The notes under the pieces: model-generated
Told to the model about the DNA's origin: nothing
The model's input: the letters and a program-made list of their open reading frames with translations, nothing else
Databases searched by the model: none
Shown: piece by piece, positions 28,214-36,492 of the stretch
How positions within the stretch are numbered: the stretch's first letter is position 1
Layout of the letters: the number at the start of each line of letters is the position of its first letter
Position numbers and translations under genes: made by a program
Origin: Bifidobacterium lemurum
Lineage (GTDB): Bacteria > Actinomycetota > Actinomycetes > Actinomycetales > Bifidobacteriaceae
Reading direction: 5' to 3'
Assembly (NCBI RefSeq): GCF_014898175.1
Contig: NZ_CP062948.1
Span: 2,232,001 to 2,296,000, forward strand
Length of the DNA: 64,000 nt

Positions 28214-29851
28214 TTAAGAAAGGTTGGGACTTGCCGGTGTGCTATCGAGGCCAGAGGATAGGCAGTCCATCATGGTAGTCAAGCGTTCAATTATTCGCGC
28301 GATATCTTTTGGGTAATTACCTGTCAGGAGAGTTCCTTTGATTCTTTCGTACTTTTTCCCTTTGGCATGAGCCATGCAAGCTGATCGGATCTCTTGCAGA
28401 TCTCGGAGAGGTTTGATATCGGCGTGGAGCCCCGATTCGAGTAACGTCGCCTCGAGCTTGTTGATTCCACCCGGTTTTCCCGAGCTGACTAAGACAGACT
28501 CGTCAATGTAGTCGATGCAATACTTGGTTAGGTTGAGGATAACGGTGTCGAATTCCTGTCTGCTGTTGCCTGCTGGGATCCGAATGAGTTTCTCCATGTC
28601 ATCTTCGTCGTCATGAAATGGGCGGTATAGCGGGTGATTGAATCTTGCTGCCCAAGCATCGTTCAGTTTGCAGCGTGCGTCGAGGAATGCGGTGATGGGG
28701 CCCATGGGGGCATTGAATGAGCCGAGGATGTCTTGTGCCAATGCCGTCTCAGACGCATGTTGCCCGGCCGGCGAGATCTCGTGAGCCAAGAAGTACGCTC
28801 TCTCTTTTGCGGGCAGGTCCCTCCCAAGGTCTCCGAGGTAGACCATGACGCGCTCGGGAATGACGTTGTCTATCTCAACTCCCCACTGTGTTCCGCATGA
28901 GAGACGACGCTCTGTCACCTTATAATGTGGATCGTCTCGATAACGATTGAGCACGTCGGGGCTAAAGTACACTGGTGTCAGGTACTGCGGTGCATCGGGA
29001 TTTGCACCGAAATAGTTTGCAAGCTTGCTGGGGTCGCAGGAGAATCGCTCGAGGGTCCCATCGGGAAGCTCCCTAATCGCAAACTCAGGGAAATGCTCGG
29101 TGATTTCCTTATCATAAGGCCAAATCTTACAAGTACTGACATCCCCAGGGCGCACGACGCTGCGGGCATATAGCATTGAAAACAGGTAGTCGCGCTCTTT
29201 TGTGCTTTGATAGCTTATTTCATAATGGGTTGAGTCGCATTGACGGCTTTCGCTGCAAATATGTTCAGCGTTCATGGGGTAGCTTGGCTTTGAGGAACGC
29301 CTGGAGTCGACGAATTGCACATAAAGCACCTGTCTCGCCGCTATGTAGCGCATGAGATAGCTTGTTTTGAATCTGACTGTATCTCCATCGACGTCGACGA
29401 CCTTCTCTTTGCGCCCACTTTCATCGAGTGCATAATAGCAACCATCTTCTTCGCGAAACAGATTGAACAGAAAAACGAACTCTTGACTTATATGAAGTTG
29501 TTTGCTTTCCAGAACGTGGAAGTAGATTTCTTTGACGAGGAAATCATAGTCGTCTTCCATACCGTTTTCGTAGTAGGTGTTGTTGCCCGTTATGTAAAAT
29601 CCGGGGCTGAAGTCGCTGGCATGACGAAGCCAGTCGGTTCCTTCGAGAATTGTATTCTCAAGCTCAGTGTTTGCCAGACACGAGAATATGGCTGGGTTGG
29701 AATATAAATCCTTCTTGATCTGATACACGGTCGTCCATGTATCGCAAAAGGGGTTCATCACAAGTTGAACGACATCAATTTGTCTGAAATACGACTCATC
29801 GAGTTCGAGATTGTTGATTATCTGGATAACCTTGCCTTGACTGCCTGCCAT
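28214..29851 (-). CDS. Orphan 545-aa protein at the left edge of an accessory island
   Basis: I do not recognise a named family. The protein is soluble, with no signal peptide or membrane helix. The N-terminal half is Tyr/Phe/Asp-rich. The region around residues 300-370 (SCGTQWGVEIDN, then VYLGDLGRDLPAKERAYFLAHEISPAG) looks like a conserved module and is the best query for a search. A helical C-terminus ends in a Lys/Arg-rich segment. Codon use and base composition are clearly less GC-rich than guaA. The start at 29851 has AAGGA at good spacing; in-frame ATGs at 29896 and 29902 lack one. A defence role is possible from context but not shown. Confidence 0.65.
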   Translation of the reverse strand: MAGSQGKVIQIINNLELDESYFRQIDVVQLVMNPFCDTWTTVYQIKKDLYSNPAIFSCLANTELENTILEGTDWLRHASDFSPGFYITGNNTYYENGMEDDYDFLVKEIYFHVLESKQLHISQEFVFLFNLFREEDGCYYALDESGRKEKVVDVDGDTVRFKTSYLMRYIAARQVLYVQFVDSRRSSKPSYPMNAEHICSESRQCDSTHYEISYQSTKERDYLFSMLYARSVVRPGDVSTCKIWPYDKEITEHFPEFAIRELPDGTLERFSCDPSKLANYFGANPDAPQYLTPVYFSPDVLNRYRDDPHYKVTERRLSCGTQWGVEIDNVIPERVMVYLGDLGRDLPAKERAYFLAHEISPAGQHASETALAQDILGSFNAPMGPITAFLDARCKLNDAWAARFNHPLYRPFHDDEDDMEKLIRIPAGNSRQEFDTVILNLTKYCIDYIDESVLVSSGKPGGINKLEATLLESGLHADIKPLRDLQEIRSACMAHAKGKKYERIKGTLLTGNYPKDIARIIERLTTMMDCLSSGLDSTPASPNLS

Positions 29852-30042
29852 GGGATTCCTTCGCGTAGCCGTTGCGACTAGCTTACCCAGCTTCATTGTC
29901 ATTATTCTCTGATCGTTGATTTTGTATACGTGGGGCTTGTGAGAAGGAATCGTTGTCTCGTCTTGACGAAACGTCTCTTTCAGAGCCTTTCTTGTGATTT
30001 CTCTCGTTCCTTTGACTTACGATCCTTGGTGAATCGGACGTA

Positions 30043-30122
30043 TCCAGAAGCTATTCTGGCCATAATCTGGACAGGGTGATAGCGCGGCCAGATAGTGTCC
30101 AGAATAAAACGGAACGTCCGTT
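30043..30122. promoter_or_regulatory. Cluster of TTCTGG/CCAGAA half-sites and a palindrome
   Basis: Five CCAGA/TCTGG elements lie within 62 bp (30043-30104): CCAGAA, TTCTGG, TCTGG, CCAGA and CCAGAA, in an approximately symmetrical layout. Just after them AACGGA-ACG-TCCGTT (30108-30122) is a perfect six-base inverted repeat. They lie in the gap between the divergent orphan gene and the small-ORF operon, so they are plausible operators. No other gene is seen from 29852 to 30165. Confidence 0.5.
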
Positions 30123-30205
30123 GGAAGGTACGCTTGAAAATATATCCGAGTAGATGAGGGTTTAAATGTCGAGTTCAAGTGGCGCGGTTCCCATCCCGGC
30201 AGAGC

Positions 30206-30478
30206 ATGTTTGAGATGAGGGAGCTCCCGCTTTATATGATTTCAAACCTTGGGATAGAGGGCGAGGCTGACGTGACAACCAGAGCGAAAATCAAGATTTC
30301 GGACGATATTGAGCTCCGTGAAATGTTGGACGATGAATACGAGGGATCCTCTCAAGTGAAACTATGTAAATACGCCCTTGCACTGGCAACGCATATATTG
30401 GTGACCGTCGACTACAACGACATAAATAATCCGGTTATTAAAACGGGTACTCCGCTAATGAGAACTGGCGAACGGTAA
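30206..30478 (+). CDS. Small protein, first cistron of the island mini-operon
   Basis: The product is 90 aa from the ATG at 30206 (or 99 aa from a GTG at 30179). It is acidic in the middle (ISDDIELREMLDDEYEGSS), then Ala/Leu-rich; no family recognised. In another frame an ATG at 30166 with GAGGG upstream opens a 15-codon ORF (MSSSSGAVPIPAEHV) whose stop overlaps this ATG region. That is either a leader peptide giving coupling or the true N-terminus separated by a one-base frameshift. Confidence 0.5.
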   Translation: MFEMRELPLYMISNLGIEGEADVTTRAKIKISDDIELREMLDDEYEGSSQVKLCKYALALATHILVTVDYNDINNPVIKTGTPLMRTGER

Positions 30479-30485
30479 GGCTCAT

Positions 30486-30728
30486 ATGCATGATGTGAGG
30501 CAGGTAGGATTTCAAATACACCTGTTGGCGAAGAACGGTCAGGATGTGGTTGTTCGGACGGCATTGCGGGTGGTGGGATACGCTGTCGCTACTGGGCATA
30601 TGCCAGAACATGCATTGGCGGCTTCGGATTACGCAATAAAAGTAATCAATCTTCTGTTCCCAGGTAATGTCAATGCCGTCAGGCAGGAAAGGCTGTGGCA
30701 AATAGAAAGATTAAGAGGCGTGGAGTGA
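30486..30728 (+). CDS. Small protein, second cistron
   Basis: The 80-aa product begins 7 bp after the first cistron, with AAGG five bases before its ATG. It is Val/Ala-rich and ends in an Arg/Glu helix. No domain is recognised and there is no transmembrane segment. The stop overlaps the next start as TGATG, indicating coupled translation. Confidence 0.5.
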   Translation: MHDVRQVGFQIHLLAKNGQDVVVRTALRVVGYAVATGHMPEHALAASDYAIKVINLLFPGNVNAVRQERLWQIERLRGVE

Positions 30729-30943
30729 TGCGCCTTATTCGGGGAAGACGGGAACGGTCCTTCTTTTATGATCAGAATCGTCCGCCTGCGTTCGTGTCTT
30801 CTGTTAAGCGAGACTTCTCTTTAAAAAAGCTGCCCATTCGCTCTAGATTTCCCGATGGGGAAGCGGACACCCCTATACTATTGTCCGTCGAGTATATCTG
30901 TGCCGTAACAGCGGGTGCCTCTGACATGTTGCGGTACAAGTAG
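30728..30943 (+). CDS. Small basic protein, third cistron
   Basis: The 71-aa product starts at the ATG of a TGATG overlap. Its first half is Arg/Lys-rich (RLIRGRRERSFFYDQNRPP), the rest mixed, with one Cys. A longer form from a GTG at 30695 would overlap the second cistron by 34 bp. No family is recognised. The region downstream to 31029 shows no gene. Confidence 0.45.
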   Translation: MRLIRGRRERSFFYDQNRPPAFVSSVKRDFSLKKLPIRSRFPDGEADTPILLSVEYICAVTAGASDMLRYK

Positions 30944-31029
30944 AGAAGAAAGGGCAACCACGGCCGAGGTGATTTCCGTCATTGAACGACAATGAACTCC
31001 GCCTGAAAAATGTGGAGAAATACAAAAAT

Positions 31030-31069
31030 ACGTCCTTATTAATGTGATTTATTCCTATAATAAGGACGT
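31030..31069 (+). terminator. Hairpin between the mini-operon and the ATPase gene
   Basis: ACGTCCTTATT (31030-31040) and AATAAGGACGT (31059-31069) are perfect 11-bp arms with an 18-base AT-rich loop, followed by GTTTTC. It can be a terminator of the small-ORF operon or an operator/attenuator for the ATPase gene that starts 26 bp later. Confidence 0.55.
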
Positions 31070-31094
31070 GTTTTCATATTGAGAGGAGTGCGGT

Positions 31095-32393
31095 ATGGAG
31101 CGATCCCTTATGCAGGAGCTTGTCGGTTGGAAGGACAGTCCGCGCCGGAAACCCCTTATCCTGAATGGCGCGCGTCAGGTGGGCAAGACGTGGCTGCTCA
31201 AGCGCTTCGGATCGGAGTGTTTCGAGAACGTCGCCTACGTGAGTCTCGATAACGACGCGCTTGCCCGAAGCTATTTTGATCCCGATTTCGACGTGCGTCG
31301 CATCATCTCGTCGCTTTCACTCCAGCTTAATGTCGACATTCAGCCGAATAAGACGCTTATCGTCCTCGATGAGATCCAGTCGTGCCCCAAGGCCATAACA
31401 TCGCTCAAGTACTTCTGCGAGGATGCGTCGGAATATGCCGTGGCGGCTGCTGGGTCACTTTTGGGCATTTCCGCGAACGAGGGTACCGGCTTTCCTGTGG
31501 GTAAGGTGGATACGTTCGATCTTGGCCCCATGACGCTTCTCGAATTCATGGAAGCGACGGGGGAGGGGCGTTTCGTTGACCTTGTGCGCTCGGGGGATAC
31601 CATCCTCATGAACCCCTTCAAGGACCGAATCTCCGAGATTCTCAAACGCTACTATGTCGTCGGTGGAATGCCCGGCGTGGTCTCGGTGTTCGCGGAAAAC
31701 GGTGACTACCGTGAAGTGCGTATTCTGCAGAGCCAGATCCTTGCCGATTATGAACGTGACTTCGCGAAGCACGTCCCTGCGAGGCTCCTACCGCGTATGA
31801 TGCTCGTCTGGGAGTCAATCCCGCGTCACCTTTCTCAAGAGAACAAGAAGTTCGTCTTCGGACAAGTGCGCAAAGGGGCCCGCGCGAGCGACTTCGAGGA
31901 GGTGCTTGTCTGGCTCGCCCAAGCGGGGCTCATCACCAAGGCTCCTCGTGTCGACAAGCCGGGGCTCCCGCTTTCCGCGTATACCGACAGTAAGGCGTTT
32001 AAGGTGTTTCTTGTCGATGTGGGACTTCTGGGAGCGATGAGTGGTCTTGCGCCCGAGACGGTGCTCGAAGGTGATCGGGTCTACACGGAGTTCAAAGGCG
32101 CCTTGACGGAGCAGTACGTGTGCCAGCAGCTCGTGGCGTTGGGCCTCAGAGTGTTTTACTGGTCGGCAGAAAACTCGAGCGGTGAGATTGACTTCCTGAC
32201 TCAGTCCGATGGTGCCGTGTATCCCATCGAGGTCAAGGCCGAGGAAAACCTCCATTCCAAGAGCCTTCGCGCTTTTGCCAAAAAGTACGAGGATATGCGA
32301 TGCCGCAGGTTTAGCCTCGCTGGTTTCCGTGACGAGGGCTGGATGAGGAACGTTCCGCTGTGGGCGATCGGATGTGCGGACAACTGGCTGTAG
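31095..32393 (+). CDS. AAA ATPase with DUF4143 domain
   Basis: This 432-aa protein has Walker A GARQVGKTW (residues 25-33) and Walker B LIVLDEIQ (about 88-95) in an AAA_14 fold. A DUF4143 C-terminal half follows, with a restriction-endonuclease-like ending: SGEIDFLTQSDGAVYPIEVKAEEN has the D-x(n)-E-x-K pattern of the PD-(D/E)xK fold. These proteins are widespread in gut anaerobes, often in accessory loci; their role is unsettled. GAGAGGAG precedes the ATG. A Firmicutes or Coriobacteria origin is possible; codon usage differs from flanking core genes. Confidence 0.85.
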   Translation: MERSLMQELVGWKDSPRRKPLILNGARQVGKTWLLKRFGSECFENVAYVSLDNDALARSYFDPDFDVRRIISSLSLQLNVDIQPNKTLIVLDEIQSCPKAITSLKYFCEDASEYAVAAAGSLLGISANEGTGFPVGKVDTFDLGPMTLLEFMEATGEGRFVDLVRSGDTILMNPFKDRISEILKRYYVVGGMPGVVSVFAENGDYREVRILQSQILADYERDFAKHVPARLLPRMMLVWESIPRHLSQENKKFVFGQVRKGARASDFEEVLVWLAQAGLITKAPRVDKPGLPLSAYTDSKAFKVFLVDVGLLGAMSGLAPETVLEGDRVYTEFKGALTEQYVCQQLVALGLRVFYWSAENSSGEIDFLTQSDGAVYPIEVKAEENLHSKSLRAFAKKYEDMRCRRFSLAGFRDEGWMRNVPLWAIGCADNWL

Positions 32394-32462
32394 TGGGGTT
32401 GTCTTAATCGGAACAAACGCGCGGTCGGGAACAGGAATCAGGGCGGGAGAAAACGCCGCTGA

Positions 32463-32483
32463 CGTTTCATATACGTTTCATAT
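32463..32483. promoter_or_regulatory. Direct repeat CGTTTCATAT upstream of the permease operon
   Basis: CGTTTCATAT occurs at 32463-32472 and 32474-32483, an 11-bp period with both copies on one face of the helix, as in OmpR-family sites. The same TTCATAT pair recurs at 35818-35835 before the second permease. The cognate regulator is presumably the one encoded at 33946. Confidence 0.6.
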
Positions 32484-32563
32484 TGCCGGGATAGCCTGCG
32501 TGCAGTGTGTGCGGATATCAGGTTGAGATATGCCGCAGAAGGACGCGTATAAGGAGTGCGGCA

Positions 32564-33928
32564 ATGGTGAAACGAGCGTGGCTGTATATCACAAGGAAGA
32601 GGATCAAGACGTTGGTTTTGCTTCTGGTGCTGTTCGTGATGGGAACGTCGCTGATCAGCGCGCTGGCCATTCAAAAGGCGGCGGCGGTCTCGGAGGAGCA
32701 GATGCTGGAACGGATCGGCTCGGGATTCACGATTTCCAACAATCTGCAATACAACTTGGGCACAAGCCGGGGCGAGGGCACCGTGCCGGCGCAGGCGATT
32801 GACGCGATCTGCGAGGTGGAGGGCGTCACGAAGTGCCTGAAGCGGATGAACGGCATCGCCGACATGGAGAACGCGAAGCTGGTCCCGCTTTCCGGGGCGA
32901 CGGGCTGGTCGGAGTCACAGGAATACGAACGGGTGCTGGCCTTCACCGGGGAAAACGATTCCTCCCTGGACAAGAATTTCACAGGAGGCGTTCTCAAGCT
33001 GGAACAGGGGCGGCATCTGCGCGAAGGGGACCGCAATAAGATGCTGGTGCACGAAACCTTCGCCAAGCAAAACGGGTTGAATATCGGCGACGTGCTGACC
33101 TTGTCGCCCAGCGCATATGATCAGGAGAACGACAACCAGTCCGGACGGTCGGTGGACGTGGAGATCGTCGGACTGTTCTCGGGAACCAACCCGATAGCTC
33201 CGACCATGCGGGAGGAGATGTGCGAGAACACCGTATTCAGCGATCTCGATACGGTCAAGCAGCTGTATGCATATGAGGAGGGCGAGGAGATCTATCAGGA
33301 CGCGACCTTCTACACATCGAGCGTCTCCGCTACACCGGAGATCATGAACAAAGCGAAGAAGCTGGACGTGGATTGGAAATCCTATGAATTGACGCAAAAC
33401 GGAAGCGATTATGTGGCGCTCGGCGAGTCCGTCGAGACGCTGGGCAGGATGATCCGCCTGATGCTGGGCGGGAGCATTATCGTCGGAATCGTCGTATTGT
33501 CCTTCTTCCTCGTCATGTGGGTGCAGGGACGGAAAAAGGAGATGGGAATCCTGATCTCCATAGGCGTCTCGAAGGGGAAAATCGCAGGACAGCTGTTGTG
33601 CGAGACGTTGCTCATCGGAGTGGTGGGACTGGGACTGTCCTACTTCGGCGGGCAGGCGATCGCAAAGTCGGTCGGAGCGTTTTTCCTGGAACGGGTATCC
33701 CAGGAAAGTGTGGCCAACTTGAATAACGGACTTGGCGGTATGCTGGGAGCGGATCTGGAATCGGCCGCCACTGCGCAGACGATAGACCATCTTGACGTTA
33801 TGATCGGAAACGAGGAGGTTATCGCTCTCTTCGTGATCGGTTTGGTCGTGATTATGGTGGCGGTCGCCGTCTCCGTCATACCGATTCTAAGAAAGCAGCC
33901 GAAAGAGATTCTGACGCAGATGAGTTGA
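32564..33928 (+). CDS. FtsX-like ABC transporter permease (antimicrobial-peptide type)
   Basis: This 454-aa protein has a transmembrane helix near residues 14-36, a large extracellular region (about 40-300), and three helices near 305-330, 358-380 and 420-445, with the cytoplasmic RKKEMGILISIGVSKGKI motif typical of MacB/FtsX and VEX-type permeases. Such permeases with a two-component system usually sense or extrude peptide antibiotics. AAGGAG precedes the ATG. It is the first gene of a five-gene locus (permease, regulator, kinase, short permease, ATPase), apparently imported from Firmicutes. Confidence 0.85.
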   Translation: MVKRAWLYITRKRIKTLVLLLVLFVMGTSLISALAIQKAAAVSEEQMLERIGSGFTISNNLQYNLGTSRGEGTVPAQAIDAICEVEGVTKCLKRMNGIADMENAKLVPLSGATGWSESQEYERVLAFTGENDSSLDKNFTGGVLKLEQGRHLREGDRNKMLVHETFAKQNGLNIGDVLTLSPSAYDQENDNQSGRSVDVEIVGLFSGTNPIAPTMREEMCENTVFSDLDTVKQLYAYEEGEEIYQDATFYTSSVSATPEIMNKAKKLDVDWKSYELTQNGSDYVALGESVETLGRMIRLMLGGSIIVGIVVLSFFLVMWVQGRKKEMGILISIGVSKGKIAGQLLCETLLIGVVGLGLSYFGGQAIAKSVGAFFLERVSQESVANLNNGLGGMLGADLESAATAQTIDHLDVMIGNEEVIALFVIGLVVIMVAVAVSVIPILRKQPKEILTQMS

Positions 33929-33945
33929 GAGAGGGGCAGCGCGGA

Positions 33946-34593
33946 ATGAGAATTTTGATCGTGGAAGACGAGGCGCCGATCAGAGAGGGAATCAGCGAAT
34001 TTCTGCAAAGCCAGGACTATGAGGTGGCGGAAGCCTCGGACGGCATGGAAGGACTGGAGGTTTTTCGCAAATTCCAGCCGGATCTCGTGATCCTCGACAT
34101 TATGATGCCGAGGATGGGCGGGCTCGCCATGCTGAAGGAGATTCGAAAAACAAGCCGCTTGCCGGTGCTGGTCCTGACGGCGATGAGTGATGAGAAAACC
34201 CAGGTGGTGAGCTTCGACGCCCTGGCGGATGACTTTATCAGCAAGCCGTTCTCCCTGCTCATTTTGAAGAAACGAGTGGAGGCGCTGCTGCGCAGAAGCG
34301 GTAAATCCGAATCCGTGTGGACATGCGGAGAGGCGAAAGTCGATTTCGATGGATTCCAAGCCTGGTATCAGGGTGAGGAGGCGGATCTGAAACCGAAGGA
34401 GATCCGCCTGCTGAAATATCTGGTGGAGCATAAAGGACAGGTGCTGAGCAGACAGCAGATGTTGGATCAGCTGTGGGATGTGGAGGAGGCGCCGTTCGAC
34501 AGAGTGATCGATGTCTATATTAAAAATTTGAGGAAAAAACTGCATCTGGAATGCATCACGACAGTGAAGGGAGTCGGATATAAAGTCCAGTGA
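33946..34593 (+). CDS. OmpR-family response regulator
   Basis: The 215-aa protein has a receiver domain (acidic pair near E7-D8, phospho-acceptor D51 in VILDIMMPRMGG, Lys in ISKPFS near 99) and a C-terminal winged helix (about 125-213; LKPKEIRLLKYLVEHKGQ). It should bind direct repeats such as the TTCATAT pairs at 32463 and 35818. It begins 17 bp after the permease stop. Its own stop TGA lies within a GTGA that would be the natural start of the kinase. Confidence 0.9.
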   Translation: MRILIVEDEAPIREGISEFLQSQDYEVAEASDGMEGLEVFRKFQPDLVILDIMMPRMGGLAMLKEIRKTSRLPVLVLTAMSDEKTQVVSFDALADDFISKPFSLLILKKRVEALLRRSGKSESVWTCGEAKVDFDGFQAWYQGEEADLKPKEIRLLKYLVEHKGQVLSRQQMLDQLWDVEEAPFDRVIDVYIKNLRKKLHLECITTVKGVGYKVQ

Positions 34594-34663
34594 GAAAAAG
34601 TACAAGGATCTGTTTCGAAAAACATTTCTTTGGGTTCTGCTTCTGTTCGGATGCATCATCGCG

Positions 34664-35884
34664 GTGGTGCATCTGGCTTTTTACGTCCTGTTTCCGGTCT
34701 TTTACACGCAGCAGATACGGACGGGACTGGACCGCGATGTGGCGGTCATAGGGGAGATGCTGCGGACAAGCGACCGGGAGACGGGCGAGGAATTTCTCCG
34801 GACCTATGCGAAGAGGAACCAGCTGGGCGTGCTTGCGGAATTCGATGGTGAGACGGTGTCCTTTCAGGAGGGGACGATCGCCGTTCTGGATTTTCTGGAC
34901 TCCGGAGAAGAGCTGTCCGTGCAGGGGAGCGGAGAGGTCGAGACGATCCTGACCGCGCATGGGGAGGAAGAACTGACGGACGGAACGGCCGTGCGGTTCC
35001 AGGTTATGGAAAGCACGGCGCCGGTGAAGGAGGCGGGACGGATCACGCGTCTTGTGCTTCCTGTGACGGTTCTGCTGTCGCTGGCGATATCGTTCGCGTT
35101 CTCATGGCTGTATTCCAGAAAGGTGACCCGACCGGTGCTCGCCATGATGGAGGAAACAAGGGAGATGAAGGTGAATTTCCTCCGCAGCGCATCCCATGAT
35201 CTGAAGACGCCGCTGGCGGCGCAGCGGATTCTTCTGGAAAACATGCTTTTGGGCGTGGGGAAATACCAGGATCGGGATAAGTACTTGGAAGAGGCGATCA
35301 AGCAGGTGGATCAGCTTACCGACATGGTGAAGGAGATTCTTGATACCTCCAGAATGTCGGAGATCTATCAGGAGACGAGCCGCGTTTCCATTACGGGAAA
35401 GCTCCATTCCATGGTGAAGGATCAGGAAATGCGGATCCAGCGGAAAGGGCTTGAGGTGGAACTTAAGCTTCCGGAACGCTATAACGTCACCATGAACGAG
35501 ACGCTCGCCGACTGCATACTTGGAAATCTCATCGACAATGCGGTGAAATACTGCGACGATGGCGGACGCGTGGAGATCTCGTTGGAGGGGGACGACCTGC
35601 GGATCTACAATTCCTGCGTGCCGCTTCAGGAGGAGGAGCTGGAACAGATCTTTGAGGCCTTTTACCGACCGGAATATTCGAGGCATACGCATGCGGAGGG
35701 GAACGGTCTCGGACTCTATATGGTAAGGGAAGGATTGAGGCTCTCGGAGATCCCCTATACCTTCCAAGCGGAAGAGGACGGCATGTGTTTTCGGATGAAT
35801 TTAAAAACGGTTCGGAATTCATATAGGTTTCATATACGCAAGTTAGCGTTCATATCGGAATACAGCAAGGAGACAAGTGTATGA
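34664..35884 (+). CDS. Sensor histidine kinase, possibly frameshifted at its start
   Basis: The reading frame from GTG 34664 gives 406 aa: part of a first membrane helix, a short extracellular domain (about 20-125), a second helix (about 127-150), HisKA with SASHDLKTPL (H178) and an HATPase_c domain (NLIDNAVKYC, GNGLGLYMV). The frame is open upstream to 34568 and encodes a typical N-terminus (KKYKDLFRKTFLWVLLLFGCII) but has no start codon. GTG at 34590, overlapping the regulator stop, would start this frame if the following A5 run were A6. A one-base deletion or slippage is therefore likely. The stop overlaps the next ATG (ATGA). Confidence 0.75.
   Translation: MVHLAFYVLFPVFYTQQIRTGLDRDVAVIGEMLRTSDRETGEEFLRTYAKRNQLGVLAEFDGETVSFQEGTIAVLDFLDSGEELSVQGSGEVETILTAHGEEELTDGTAVRFQVMESTAPVKEAGRITRLVLPVTVLLSLAISFAFSWLYSRKVTRPVLAMMEETREMKVNFLRSASHDLKTPLAAQRILLENMLLGVGKYQDRDKYLEEAIKQVDQLTDMVKEILDTSRMSEIYQETSRVSITGKLHSMVKDQEMRIQRKGLEVELKLPERYNVTMNETLADCILGNLIDNAVKYCDDGGRVEISLEGDDLRIYNSCVPLQEEELEQIFEAFYRPEYSRHTHAEGNGLGLYMVREGLRLSEIPYTFQAEEDGMCFRMNLKTVRNSYRFHIRKLAFISEYSKETSV
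35818..35855. promoter_or_regulatory. TTCATAT repeats before the short permease
   Basis: TTCATAT begins at 35818 and 35829 (11-bp period), with a third GTTCATAT at 35848-35855. The sequence GTTTCATATACG is shared with the site at 32464. It lies inside the 3' end of the kinase gene, suggesting an internal promoter for the short permease and ATPase. Confidence 0.55.
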
Positions 35885-36480
35885 CGGTATGGAGGCAAGC
35901 CTGGTGCTATGTTGCCAGGAAACGGGAGAAAACCGTGGTCGTGGCGGCGATACTGGTCACGATCATGGTTTTGCTCAGCGCGGTTCTGACCATGCGACAT
36001 GAGGAGTCCAGCAGTCGTTTGGAATCCGGGCAAGGCGTGCAGCGTTTTTCGACTCAAGTGGACATGACGCAAGTCGAGACGGTCAAGGCCGTGGAAGAGG
36101 CGAGCAGTACGATGCAGTCCCTCCTCCAGATCATGGTGCTGGTCCTGGTCGTCATGAGCGTCGTCGTCGTGTCGTGTCTGTTGTTTTTCCGAATTCGAGA
36201 GAGAAAGTATGAGATCGGCATTCTCATTTCGATAGGAAGAGGAAAAGGCCGAATCGTGGCGCAGCTTGCGGTGGAGATGCTCTATCTGATGGGGATGGCG
36301 ATTCTCCCGGCATTGATTGTGAGCGTGGGCCTGTTGAAACTGTTGGGCTATGGAATTCACCCGATATGTTTTCTGGAAGCGATCGGCATTTGGCTCGGGA
36401 CGGTATTGGTGTCCCTCGTCGTGTCCGCTCTGGGAATCATGACCAAAAACGCGAAAACGATTTTGACGCAAATCGATTAG
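35881..36480 (+). CDS. Short FtsX-like permease lacking the large extracellular domain
   Basis: The 199-aa protein has transmembrane helices near 18-38, 84-106, 127-150 and 160-183 and the motif RERKYEIGILISIGRGKGRI, closely matching the cytoplasmic motif of the first permease. The loop between helices one and two is about 45 residues instead of about 260. Helix order is intact, so an in-frame loss of the extracellular domain is more likely than a random truncation. It may form a heterodimer with the first permease. The start overlaps the kinase stop. Confidence 0.75.
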   Translation: MTVWRQAWCYVARKREKTVVVAAILVTIMVLLSAVLTMRHEESSSRLESGQGVQRFSTQVDMTQVETVKAVEEASSTMQSLLQIMVLVLVVMSVVVVSCLLFFRIRERKYEIGILISIGRGKGRIVAQLAVEMLYLMGMAILPALIVSVGLLKLLGYGIHPICFLEAIGIWLGTVLVSLVVSALGIMTKNAKTILTQID

Positions 36481-36492
36481 GAGGATGACGAT

